From NCBI GenBank assembly GCA_930367205.1, contig OV884011.1:110537139-110601138 (forward strand): a DNA stretch of 64,000 nucleotides, written 5' to 3'. Within the stretch, counting starts at the first letter, position 1. Each line of letters begins with the position of its first letter. This document shows positions 33,851-45,502 of this stretch, one piece after another. This stretch comes from Acanthosoma haemorrhoidale (lineage: Eukaryota > Arthropoda > Insecta > Hemiptera > Acanthosomatidae). The translations under genes were made by a program, and so were the position numbers. Under the pieces are notes generated by a model. That model ran no database searches. It was not told where the DNA came from and saw only the letters and a list, made by a program, of their open reading frames with translations.

Positions 33851-36800
33851 CTAAATTAATAAAAATAAAATATCTTCAAAATTTACTTCAACAATATAGG
33901 GGATTTATCACTTGATTTATTTTGTCTTCATGTCCGACATGCTATTTTACCATATTTACAGCTCATTCGCTGGTTATGACTCTAGTCACAGTTGTAAATA
34001 AATAAATATAGTCAAAAACAATATATAAACTAAACAGCACTGTTTTTAAATATAAATAAACAAAATCAAACGCAATGAAAATGGAGCATCAATATTTCCT
34101 ATCCGAGATATAGTTTTTAGCATTCATAAAACTTACTATTTGACTTTGAAAACATTAATCTGTATAAATTTACTCAAAATACTTGATTTTATTCAATGAA
34201 ACTTCTAAGCCACTAATATGCAAATAGCTAAACTATTCACACAAATCCCACTTTGAACTAGTTAAATATTCTATCGTTGTCGTAGGACGTATATACAGCC
34301 CACAAAATAAAAGACGTTATCCTCTCCTTTATGGGCAAGGAGAAATAATTAATCAGACTTTATAGCGCGTATAAGTAACAGATCCAAGGTTTAGTAGTCT
34401 CGCCATTTATTTATATGCAAAACATTTGTTTTGCAACGACAACAAACTAAACTGTAGTCTATAACATGTAAATAGACAGTTATATTTACATCAATACCCA
34501 CTTGGTAATTTTTTGGTCCTAGAGTTTATATAGATATTTTTACCAGGTTAGATTTTATATTTCATGTATAGCTATACTAATGAGTGCTAAAGTAGTATGA
34601 GTATTCTTTTCAAGAACAAGCATGATCATGTCTTTACTGATCGTACAGGTAAGTATAGTTCTTGCTAATTACTGAAATATTGAACCCATGTATTACTATT
34701 ATTAGCAATAATTATCGTAAATGTTTATCTTGTTAACTATAAATAAAAATATAATTGTCTCTCCATAAAAAGCATTATGCAAGTTGATTGCAAAATCAGT
34801 AGCTCTTATTCTTAGATAAGAAAGGTATCGAAAATTGTCATAATCATAGCAAATTCATAATAACTTGTACCGATCAAAATACAATGTATATTTCATAGAC
34901 TTATTATAATAAAATGTTAATCTGTAAAACTATTTATTTACATCCAATACGAACACGCATGTATTAGAACATTTAACATTACCCTACAAACCAAACCGAA
35001 CTCTCCTGAATCCATGATTGCAGAGAGTGCCCTCAGAAGATTCACCCGATAATATTCAATAACGACAATGGAGTAATTAGGTGAAGATCATTTGAAAATA
35101 AATCGACAACTCCAAGAATCACTGGTTTTTTTGTGCTTTGTATTCGTGTTAATTATACCCAGTTTTCATAGCTATAAAAAATGTTGTGAGCTTTACCTCT
35201 GTGGTAAATATATAAACAAATGACACCACTAAAAATTACAGCAATGGAGCGTACATCAATATTCCTTTTTTCATAAGTCTTTCCAATTGTCTTATTGCAT
35301 ACTTCTGGATGCGTGTTCCATAATTACCCGCACAAATCTCTTCTTGGGGTTTTCCTCGTTTGTTCTCTTAGTAAAAGAGTAGTGGGAGAATTCGAATTTG
35401 CTTAGTGATCAACACTCATTTTTAGCTTTGTGAGCTTGCATCGACAAACCTTAGGCTAATTTGTTTCCGGTAAGACCACTTTGGTATTATTGTACTAGGT
35501 ATTTTTTTTTTTTTTTTTTTTTAAAGGGCTTTATTTTTGTTTATCTTATTAACTTCATCATAACCTCGAACCTGAACTATCGCAGTGTTGAAAAAAATGT
35601 TTTGTTAGCTATACAAATTTTCAGTTATTTTCTTACTTTCCTTCCATACTATCTCCATTTCCCAGTTAATTGAAAATATAGCACCCCGAACTTACCTAGG
35701 CTTAGGGTAACGAGGTCCGTTCAAACCTCTTCTACTTCAAAATGATCGGCGCAAATTGTCTTTTTTAGAACTACAGTTCAAAAAATTTGTCACTAAAAAA
35801 ATCTCATGCAAGAAGGAATATAACTAAATTATTGCAGCTATAACTATCTACTGCAGCTTATGTATTATTATATCTAGTTAATATTATTATATTGTATAAG
35901 CTCAATAAGTCAGTGAGTATTGAGTTGTTACTTCTTACAACTTAAGTTTAAATTATCCGTGTGTTCCAGATTTTAAACAGTTAACTAAGTAATAAATTCA
36001 TTTGTCTCCTTCATGATTTGTGTCAAAATAACTAAGAGCGCAGTCTCAACAAACAGATACCATGTTTAGAAATGAGCAATGCAGACTATGAGGAGATGAT
36101 GCTAACCATGACACTAAACCGTTGCCTATCCTTGTTCCAAGCCAACCGACTCGAAAAAAACTAATTTCGAAGGAAATGCTTTAATCCTTTACCCCGAGGT
36201 TCGACCAGACTGCCAATTTCAAGCGCCCTCAAAGGCCTTTAAAAAGTGATTCCCTGCAAAGAAACGACCAAAAAAAAAACTTAATTAAATGATTACATTA
36301 GGGAACATATAAGAGTTCCTGATTAGATTCGAAATTGGATTTGGTAATAACATACTGAACATGTACACTGATAAACGTAAAAGCATTTCGTACTTTATAA
36401 AACTGTTTATACTAATGATAAATCATATACAGTTAATGCAGGATACACTGGAGCATTACTTCACTATCTCAAGTTGGTTAATAAAAATCCTTATTCCATA
36501 CTGAGTAAAAGGTAAACTAATCTATATATAATTATTTAAATTATTATATAAAACCAATGTTTATTGTTTTAAGCAGTGCTTAGAAATTCAGTTTAATATG
36601 TCTTTTTACTTTTGTCTCCACTTGTCTCTTTAGTAATCACCTCAGAGCTCACTATAAACAAAATGTTAATGGCCTTAAGATCTCCTGTAATCAACCCGAG
36701 ATTGGAAGTCTAGGAATAATTAATATTCGGCCAATCGGAAATTCATCGAAATAATATCCGATAATTTCAACAATTGGTGGACTGATGTCAACTATACATA

Positions 36801-37049
36801 GAAAGACATTTAACCCTAAACCAGTTCCTATCTCTCATAGATAATATGATCTCATGGCCACAGAGAAGACATTAACATTAACAATTAAAGAGGTGAACGC
36901 AAGTCGTGCTGCTAATTCACTCCCCAGGTAGCCAAAGCGGGCGGTATTAATGGTATCTGAAAAAGTCTGCTGTAACAGAGGACAAAATATAAAAATAAAA
37001 TGGACACCTTTAAATAAGAAGTCTGAAGAAAATAAAGGATAACTTAAAG
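33851..37049. other. Mostly unassigned; small LINE relic at 34990-35110
   Basis: Bases 34990-35110 share the TAATATTCAA-CGACRA-TGGAG pattern and flanks with the relic ending at 33850, so they are a second, more decayed ORF2 3' end of the same family. A run of 20 or more T is at about 35500-35522. The rest gives no coding frame of note; 35461-35673 is low-complexity. Confidence 0.45.
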
Positions 37050-37054
37050 GTTGT

Positions 37055-37684
37055 TGTGGCGATTCTTAGTATATAAGTGAAATCACCCTATACTCTAGTG
37101 CAGATATATTATATACAAAGGTAAATAACATGAACAAAAATAAATTATTATAAATCTATTAGCAATAAAGAAAAGCAGAAGCAAAGTAACACTAGACGAG
37201 TCTACATCTGTCAGTCATAAATCTAAGAGACCCTTACAACCTCCCGGCCGCGGGATACCCTTAACACATGCAGAAGCCACGTCTGCCAGAAGTATTCCCG
37301 TCACCCGCCTGACTGATTACTTAGAACCGGCACGGTCCTTAACACATGTTAGGATCTCGCAGGCACAAAGCAACCTTTTTTGTTTCAGCCCCTCCATGGA
37401 AGCGAGGACATTTTTTACGGAGGCGGCTAGCCCCGGACAACCAGTCTTTCGCGACCGTTACTCAGTGATACTTTGCTTCTGTTCGAACTCTGAAACTTTG
37501 ACTTATTCTTTATAAATCCTCTGTACCTCTTGAACATAGTGCATTGTCGGGGCACACACCTATCAGAAATGGAGTCAGATATTAACGCCGACCTGGAACG
37601 TTGTCCAGGTTACAAACTTGAACAATTCGCACTTGTCACCAGGGCTAGAGTGATTGGGCACTCCCCTAGTGACATTTTACGACA
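37055..37684 (+). mobile_element. Solo LTR, U3 type A, short form
   Basis: 630 bp from TGTGGCGATTCTTAG to ...TTTTACGACA with a perfect 5-bp duplication GTTGT (37050-37054 and 37685-37689). It has the type A 5' part (CACCCTATACTCTAG) but lacks the shared block of about 300 bp: AAATCCTCTGTACCTCTTGAAC joins the leader directly to the 3' part. Its last bases diverge from the family end, so it is older. Confidence 0.9.
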
Positions 37685-37689
37685 GTTGT

Positions 37690-40075
37690 TAAAAAACACA
37701 AAAATTGAACTATATTATAATGATTTACACTTTGTTAGAGAGAGGAAGGAGAATGAAGAAGAACTAAACACTTTAAACCACTTGAACAGGCCAATCGAAT
37801 CCATTTTAATAATGAAATACCATTAGTTCTGCTCAGATAGCTCATGTGTCGTTTCCATTGGATAAGTAGACAGTGATTAATTACAAAGCAATGTTCGAAA
37901 TTGAAGCAATTTTGCTGCATAATTAGTGAATTCAGAGTTCATAATTTCTCTCAGGTATATTTTGAAATCATAGTGTTTATAAATGAATAATCTTAGTTAA
38001 GGAAATCTTATTGAGGCAACAAATGCCAAGAAATAGACAATACGATCTAATTATGTTTTAAAGGAATGTATTTATCTCATTTTTTAAGTTCGGTTACCTT
38101 CGATACACCTAAAAAGAAAAAAATGGTCGAGAATTATTCCATAGGAGAAGTGTTAAAGATGTATTGGTTTTACTATCAATAGAAAACTCAAATTACTTTA
38201 AACTAGTACTCATTTTAATGAACTGCAGTACATAACAAAATAAAAGCACTGAAAAGAGGCGTCTATTTATCGGTAGTCCCGAAATGTACCCGTCAACTGA
38301 CCTTTGAATCTGTATTATATGTTGTATGTATGTATGAAGCTCTTGGTACCTGGTCGTTGCATGTATATAGTTAGATCTGCAGTGCTCGGTCTCTTTGCAA
38401 GATGTTTAATAACGACAGTAAACAAACTGTTATCTTGCTGCAGGCTAACCGTACATGCAGCATTAAATGTTATCAGCACGGATATGTTGATATTCCATAA
38501 TGATTTTTAATAACATGGGAGAAATGAACCATTGTTTGATTAAACTCCGATATGGGTTAACTGGAAATAATGTTTTGTATTACATAACTACCCGACAATT
38601 AACACGGGGGGGGGCGAAAGGGGGTCAGGGATACCAAAAACACTCCACTGAACAAAAGAACAATTACGATTCTGATGGCACATATAACTAATATACTTTA
38701 TACAAACCATTATATTTTATATTGAGTTTATTTTCTGAAAAAGGAGCACATGGTCCACGGCAGCATACTTGTATATTCTAAAAGGGCAGGAATTAAAAGG
38801 GAGGAAAATAAAGCACAAAAAAGTATTCTTTGGGAGAATAGCGAGTTGAAGGAGTTAAGCAAGACGGAAAGAAAGTGGCGGCGCCAATAGTAGCAAACTA
38901 AAAAGGATGCTAGCCTCAGATAAAAAATAATATAGGATATTACAATACGATACCTGATACGATACACAAAATTCATTGAAAAACCAAAAAGTGACTCATG
39001 AAGGAATTACTGTTCGGTTGGGGGGGGGGGGGAATGTTCCATAGGAGGCAGGTTTATAATATAGCAGCTGGGAAACTTAAGCCACCAATGCAGTAAACGA
39101 GCATTATAAATGAAAATGGCGAATACACAAAAAAATGGTGGAGACACTCAACGCTACTTTTAATCTCCGGAAAATAACACCCACAGATTTGTTCAATGGA
39201 ATGCCAGAAGCAGATCTATTGGGTGAGGATCCACCGTTTGCCTGTGCTAAGATGTGTTATAGAATATGTGAGAAGCAGGAAGGAACCAGAAGACGACCGC
39301 TTTATGAAAGAAATTTTAGAGCTGGTGAATAAAATTTTATCTTTTGTCATTTTGTCATCAATGCTTAAAACGGAGCTGCTTTCAAAGGGTTTGGAAAATC
39401 TCAAAATAAAATGACACTTGACACTTTGTCAAACCAGTGAAGGAAGACAAAGATGATACTTGAGGCTTTCAAAGAGTCCAGTAAAGTAACTGTCCAGTAA
39501 TATCAACGTTTACATCAGAGGCAAGAGATCAGAGATTGTACGAGAGCTGAAATATAGCAGTCATTTTCATTACCAGTGGTTAAGCTGGAATAAACATTAC
39601 AACCACCTATGTAAAAAATTATTCCAGCTCATAGATTGTTGATGGCTCTCATAATTGTTTGTTTTGACTTTATTATTGTTTTATGTATCTGTCTTTATTT
39701 GTATATATGAGTGAATTGTGTACGTTCTTGGAACGAGTGTTGTGTGTTCGCGCGCTGGGGGAGAATTTCCTCTCTCATTTCCTTTCCCCTCTCCTAAATT
39801 CCCTCTCTCTGACTCAGTATACCACAGCGCGACAGCCCTGCAGAGAGTCTCTCATCCTGACGACTCATTTTATTCTTCTTCATTAAGTTCACCTCGAGGA
39901 TCTGCAGATAGTACTTCTGCCTAGGCGACCCCTCTTAGTCTTTGGACCGGTTTAACACATTACCTTTTAGATGTACCAATCTCTATCTAGAGAAGAGTTA
40001 AAATATCTCCGGGTGGAAATAAAATTCAACTCACTTCCCCAGCTATGTTATTGAATATATTTTATTCCTTGAATT
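37690..40075. other. No gene confidently seen
   Basis: Holds G runs at 38606-38613 and 39018-39031. An open frame at 39135-39332 (65 codons, starting VETLNATFNLRKITPTDLF) and an overlapping one at 39196-39414 lie in sequence with fairly balanced codons, but no family, splice or promoter evidence was found. Confidence 0.35.
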
Positions 40076-40086
40076 AGACACTTAGT

Positions 40087-40611
40087 TCAGTTAAATTCCT
40101 TTATTGTGCTATAATTACAATCTGCTTTTTATAAGGCAATAAGTAATTAAGATAAATGCTCTCATTCATACCATATTTACAGTTCATCATTCACTCGCTC
40201 ATTCATACAATATTTACAGACAGCTCAGAGACCCCCAAATCCACCGCGAAGAGAAAGGGGAGTCTTTGGAAGTCCCCCACGCTCCTCCGTCAGCCGCGTC
40301 ACCGGATACTAGCCAGTGGAGGCTGACCAAGAGCGTGAGAGCCACAGACGCTCAGGACATGATTGGAGAAACTGGCCATTGCCAGGCCTCCCACTGTCAC
40401 GCGTTTATAGCAGGTCACGAGGCCACTGCCTTTTCAGTCTCCAATGAGGATCATAGGGATGAGTGGCGCAGTGCAATGACTGTGCTACAGGATTAGGGTG
40501 GTTGGAAAGGCTACTGTGGAATTTCATAAACTTGGAAGGGATGAGTTCTAGAATGTAGGGTATATTAAGGTCGTTATGAAGGGTTTTGTTGCTGTACGAC
40601 ACTGTTTTGTA
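40087..40611 (-). mobile_element. 5'-truncated Jockey LINE (copy 5)
   Basis: Minus-strand copy of the 3' UTR and the last ORF2 codons (ending RLKRQWPRDLL, 40405). An 11-bp target duplication AGACACTTAGT flanks it (40076-40086 and 40612-40622). About 20 bp of non-element sequence at its 5' break (40592-40611) may be untemplated or template-switched sequence. Confidence 0.9.
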
Positions 40612-40622
40612 AGACACTTAGT

Positions 40623-41089
40623 AGACTATAAGTTTTTAAGATTTTCTTTTCTTTTGCTAGTTATAGTTTGTAGTTCTTATTAGGGTAGTTTTATTAGTCT
40701 TAATATTAATTGATCATACCGGGTGGTCACTTTTCTTTTCGTTAATTTGTATGTATGTTATGTGTCAATATATATTTCATTTTGGGTTACTGAACAGTGT
40801 ACGTATTCTATTTTTATACGGTACACATTTTTTTACCTTTACTTTTATATTAAGTTTAATTTTAGTTTTAATTTAATTTTCTTTTGGCTTGAAGTGGGCC
40901 ATATTCACCTATAATCTTCTGGACTGACATATGTTTCCTCTCAAGTTCGACAAAGATGTGTTGGGGGACTTCCATGTGATTGTCTATCTACTATGTATAG
41001 TGGAGGTATACTACCACTCATGACTAATGCTGGTCGAGTCTTTCGAGTTCGAGTATCTAGCACTCAAGAAAAAATATAATGTAAATAAA
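40623..41089. other. AT-rich spacer, no gene seen
   Basis: T-rich on the plus strand, no assignable frame. Confidence 0.45.
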
Positions 41090-41710
41090 ATGCCGGGGGT
41101 GTAGCGAATCATATTGTTAAGGAGACTGAAAGGCTACAGGACAATCTCTTTTGAGGCTGATCGTGTTAGCAAATAAAATACCCACAGACCTAAAATCATC
41201 ATAAATATAAATAACAATAGAAAATGCAGAAACCCATGCTCCAGCTTGAAAATTGATAGACTTGTATCACTCCATAGTAGGCTGGACGATATATACATCC
41301 GATATAACACCGAAATGGAAGGACACATGTTTTACAGATGGAAGTAAGATACTCACCAGTGTAGGATGCGCCTTTGTGGTACATGAAGAAAATTAAAAAT
41401 TGATGTATGTTGAGCTAACTGGCAACTGGCTGACTGATGCTCCATCAGTGGTCACTCCAGTGGATTGACAGTCAAAACACATTACCAGGGAAAAAATCAA
41501 CAGTAATGTATACCAACAGCAAGATTTCCATAGATATGATTAAATATCGCAGGCAACAAACATCTATTATCAATAATGAGAAATATTCACCAGTATGGAT
41601 GGAAAATCGGAATTATGTGGCTAAAAGCAAATAAAGGAATAATTTGAAATGTAGAGGCTGGCCAGAAAGCAAAAGAAGTGGCTATGAATGCGGGACTCGA
41701 ACTGAGGTTT
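41090..41710 (+). pseudogene. Decayed LINE tail with RNase H motifs
   Basis: Fragments in shifting frames recall the ORF2 C-terminus of RNase H-bearing LINEs (R1/LOA/I groups). They are YRTISFEADRV (post-RT segment, about 41135), FTDGSK followed by VGCAFVV (41331-41380, the first catalytic Asp region of RNase H), YTNSKISIDMIKYRRQ (about 41507, where an intact enzyme would have YTDSKS), and EAGQKAKEVAMNAGLEL (about 41653, usually EADxxAKE). The Asp-to-Asn and Asp-to-Gly changes would abolish activity. This is a different element class from the Jockey copies, which have no RNase H. Possible further decayed sequence continues to about 42060. Confidence 0.7.
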
Positions 41711-43934
41711 GATAAGGCACATGGTTCTTATACTGAATATAAATAAAGGAAAGAACAAAAGAGAAATCGGATGAAGCCTGGATATCAACAACAAATGGAA
41801 GTCACGCCAAAAAGTTGTCTCCTACAATAAAAGATGGAGAAATTGCTCGGTGTAATTTTAAGACACCCAAGGACTCAGTGGACCTGGCATACCTCCATAG
41901 TATTTCACTAGTAGTGTCAGTTTGGACAAGTCGAACAAAACTTGAGAACACCTGCTGTTTTCCGATGTTCGATGCAGAACGCCGTACCTTAACAAATTAC
42001 ATCCTGCTAACTGGGAAAAACTGGCATTTGGAACTCCAACCATTGGCAACTCGATACAACGAACAATTTCAGAAATTTATAAGTAAAATAGACTTTGATA
42101 ATATATACTACAATATTAATCATACATTTATTTCACGCATCTATTACTGCTATTTTATATTGTTTAAATATTTCAATGTAATTGTAAATAGTAAAAATGT
42201 ACAAATTGCAAGTTTCATAAGTGAAACACACGACCATTGTATAGGAGCCTGTGGGAAATAAACTCCATCTCTTCTAGTGTTACTAAAGAAAGGAAAAAAA
42301 AATTAAAAAATAGATCAAATTATTCTTATTCTTATTGTTATATAAACAAATAGTCCCTGTTCAGGAAGCCATTTTGATATAACGTACCTACGACAAATAA
42401 TGGGAATACTTCTTTAATCAAATATCTTAAATAGGTTATCTAATAAATTCAACTTTGATTGGAGTCCCTTTTGATGTAATGCTCCTAAATACAACTAAAT
42501 ATAAAATGAAATGTTAAATCCTCTGGTTGGGCACCATTTTGTGGAAGCAGATTTAATTACACATGATTAAACAATTCCTTTAGTAAAATAGTACCTGGAT
42601 CGAGCGCTTTTTGATATTGCGTTCAAACATACACTAATAAAATGCTAATTAAGAACCAAGTCAAAGTTCAGGAAATCGAATTTGAAGTAGGTACCATCAA
42701 TTAATTTAATTTAATGAGTATTCATTGATTTAACTGGAATTATAATAATATTTGTTGTTTTGAATGATTTCGATGCTTGTTTATTGAATATCACAACTTG
42801 TGCACAATATCTTTCTGAAGAGATTTTTCCAATAAACTCATACAATAAATGGGACGTTTAATGTTTATTTAGTCCACCATCAAGCAATCCATGCCGTGTA
42901 ATTCAAATTGAGTAATTAATAATAAAATTTAAAAATGATCGATAAATAGTTGTCAATTAATAACAATATAAATTATTTTTTAGTAATTGTTCTATCCATC
43001 AGTCATCTATATATCACTAATCCTGGTATTATACTTCATATGCCTGAAAAGTTATCTGGTTATGTACGTACATTTGTTTTATAGTAGAATGATTTATGAT
43101 AGTTCTAATAGGATTAGTCTTATATGTGGAATGACATTGAAATATGATTACCAACTAATACAACCTATCAACCTGCAATTTATAGCTAGCTTAATGACCA
43201 CAAATATATTATTTATCCCAACGTTACACTGGTTATGCCTTCGATGTGTTGACTGTTGATCTGTTAGATATCATCAGGAAGAGGGGAACTGGCAAGGCTG
43301 GCAGGTTGATCAATTTACTCACTGCCTGCGAGAGGCCCTACCCAGACGAACACTCCCTTTAGTCCGGGAGTCGGTATCTGAATGTGAGAATGGGATCTTT
43401 GGATCAGAGACTACTGACCATGGGCTTTATAACAATGCTCCCACTACTTTCTTGAAGGATTTTTTTATTTATTCAAACAGTTTAAACTTGGTTTTGGAAC
43501 TGTTATCGCTAAGTGGCGAGGAAACAGTTCCTGGCTGCTCCCACTAATTCCCGTATCTAAACAAAAAAAAAATTTAGCAGCTGGGCAGTGTTGGGTCCAA
43601 CGTCCGTCAGAAAATTCGATTGACAAAGTCTTGCTTTGTCTCAGAAAATGGCATACAATCATTCATGTTAGCTTCATCATTTGATTTCATTCCATCATTT
43701 ATTTAATTGCCTCAATATACGTAGATTAGTAATGGTGGGACCAATACTGAAATAAATATCTCTCATGAATATATACACTTTTTTATTTAGATTGTGAGCA
43801 TTCTATGTAATGTGAATGAATATCTCATCCTTTACAAAAAAAAATCTACATGTGAATTCTTCAAAGTTTTGATTGAGACTAGCATTTTGACAGGCAATCC
43901 TCCACAATTATTAACTGGTCTGAAACCGTAACAC
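41711..43934. other. LINE-relic downstream sequence, then unassigned DNA
   Basis: The 148-codon plus-strand frame at 41815-42261 probably overlies more of the decayed LINE tail (a second frame reads ANWEKLAFGTPTIGN near 42010). From 42260 on, no gene or repeat was recognised. A GC-richer patch at 43270-43440 has no clear frame. Confidence 0.4.
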
Positions 43935-44218
43935 AAAAAATTGACATTTTATTTATTTATTACTATCAAATGTTTATTGTGATAAAAGTACAATCTGTCA
44001 TTTGGACAATTGGGCAATTAGTAATTGTGTTCTATGTTCTCATTCATACCATATTTCAAATTACTTTATTCACTCGCTCATTCCTACATCATTTACAAAC
44101 ATCCCAGAGACGTCCCAAATCCACTCGATTGTCGCCCTCCTCACATACGAAAAGGGAAGCAGAGTTTTGGGAAGTCCCCGCACTCCTCCATCAGCCCCGA
44201 CACGAGTTTGTATAATAA
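43935..44218 (-). mobile_element. 3' stub of the Jockey LINE
   Basis: Minus-strand LINE 3' UTR of the TTTTATCACAATAAA subgroup. CGTAACAC occurs at 43927-43934 and 44219-44226 and may be an 8-bp target duplication. The recognisable LINE 3' end is at about 43972, so about 37 bp at that side are unexplained tail. Confidence 0.7.
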
Positions 44219-44226
44219 CGTAACAC

Positions 44227-45502
44227 CGGATGTGCATGTAGTTTTTTAAGGAGGAAGCGATAATACCATATTTTGTTGTAAAAAAATTATAATTGCAATT
44301 AAACATCTATTCTTAGTCATTAATATTTTTAATAGAACGTACTCTAACGATCCACACTTAATTATATAAGATACCTTTTTTCCTAATTATTATTTTTTCT
44401 AAACCTTAACTACACACCAATAATCACTTGATATGCATTTTAGGGTTGAAGAAACATACAGAGCTTACTTTTATACAGTACTATTTTTGTATTTATAGAG
44501 ATGAGCTGGCTAATTCTAAAAATTTGATTTAGCCCACAATAACTTTTTCTTTTTCAACAACGGTTTCCATACTTGAGTTCAATTCTAGCCGACGTTAGAA
44601 AGTCTTAAAAGCCTCTCTTAAGAGCACCTACAGTACCACTCTGGCCTTCTTTCACCAGTAAGTAAAAAATAGTCCAAAACTTGATATTTTTAAATCTGAG
44701 AGTTGTTTTTTTTAACCAGCTTGATAATTTATTTTTTCAGTTATATTTAATAGGGTTCGGAAAACCAGGCGGAAGTGATAGGAACCTAAAAATCAATATA
44801 AACCTTGAAATTTATGGTGTTGGAGAAAAGAGAAATTGCCTCTCCCTGATCTATGTTTTGCCCTATTGAAGAAACAACCCCTCTGTAACTCCTATCTCAC
44901 CCATTGAATCCCTTTTATAGCAGCAAAAACAAATCACTTATGAAAAGGGCCATATAACAATCACTTTCCCATTTACCATTAGTGTTTATTTATACGACCT
45001 TAAATGGCACATTATGGTCAATGTATTTTAGTCGTTCACAGTAATTTAATTTGGTTTCGCAAATACTTGACCACAATCGTATCGTACTAACTACTAACTA
45101 CTATCTCATTGATTTCTCAAGACAATGTTGTAAATAGCAAGCCCAGTCCGAGACAAGGTTACTTTTATTGTAACCCCTCTGGAACAATACTTTAGCCTCA
45201 ACATGTATTGCAGAATATTAATCAGAACTTCGACATTATTCATTTGTTAATCTACATTATATGATTGAAAAACATTTATTTTCGACCACTAATCAATTTA
45301 TTAATGACCATTCATTATTATTAGCAAGGCTAGTTGTATTTTTAGCATCGACGGGTATACAATTGGAACTGCCACTCAAAATACATTGCCTCTAAAAATA
45401 ACCACTGGTGAAGTGAGTGCAATAACAGCTTTAATGAAAATTTTTAATTATAGTATAGTTCAACAAATAAAAAAAAAAAAACTTGTTAATTATTTTGAAA
45501 TT
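44227..45502. other. No gene seen
   Basis: AT-rich. TTTAATTTGGTTTCGCAAAT near 45046 recurs near 47828, a minor dispersed repeat. Confidence 0.45.

Noticed and set aside
41815..42261. 148-codon frame as an independent gene
   Set aside because: It overlaps or directly follows the decayed LINE RNase H region and has another relic-like frame across it; no own signals.
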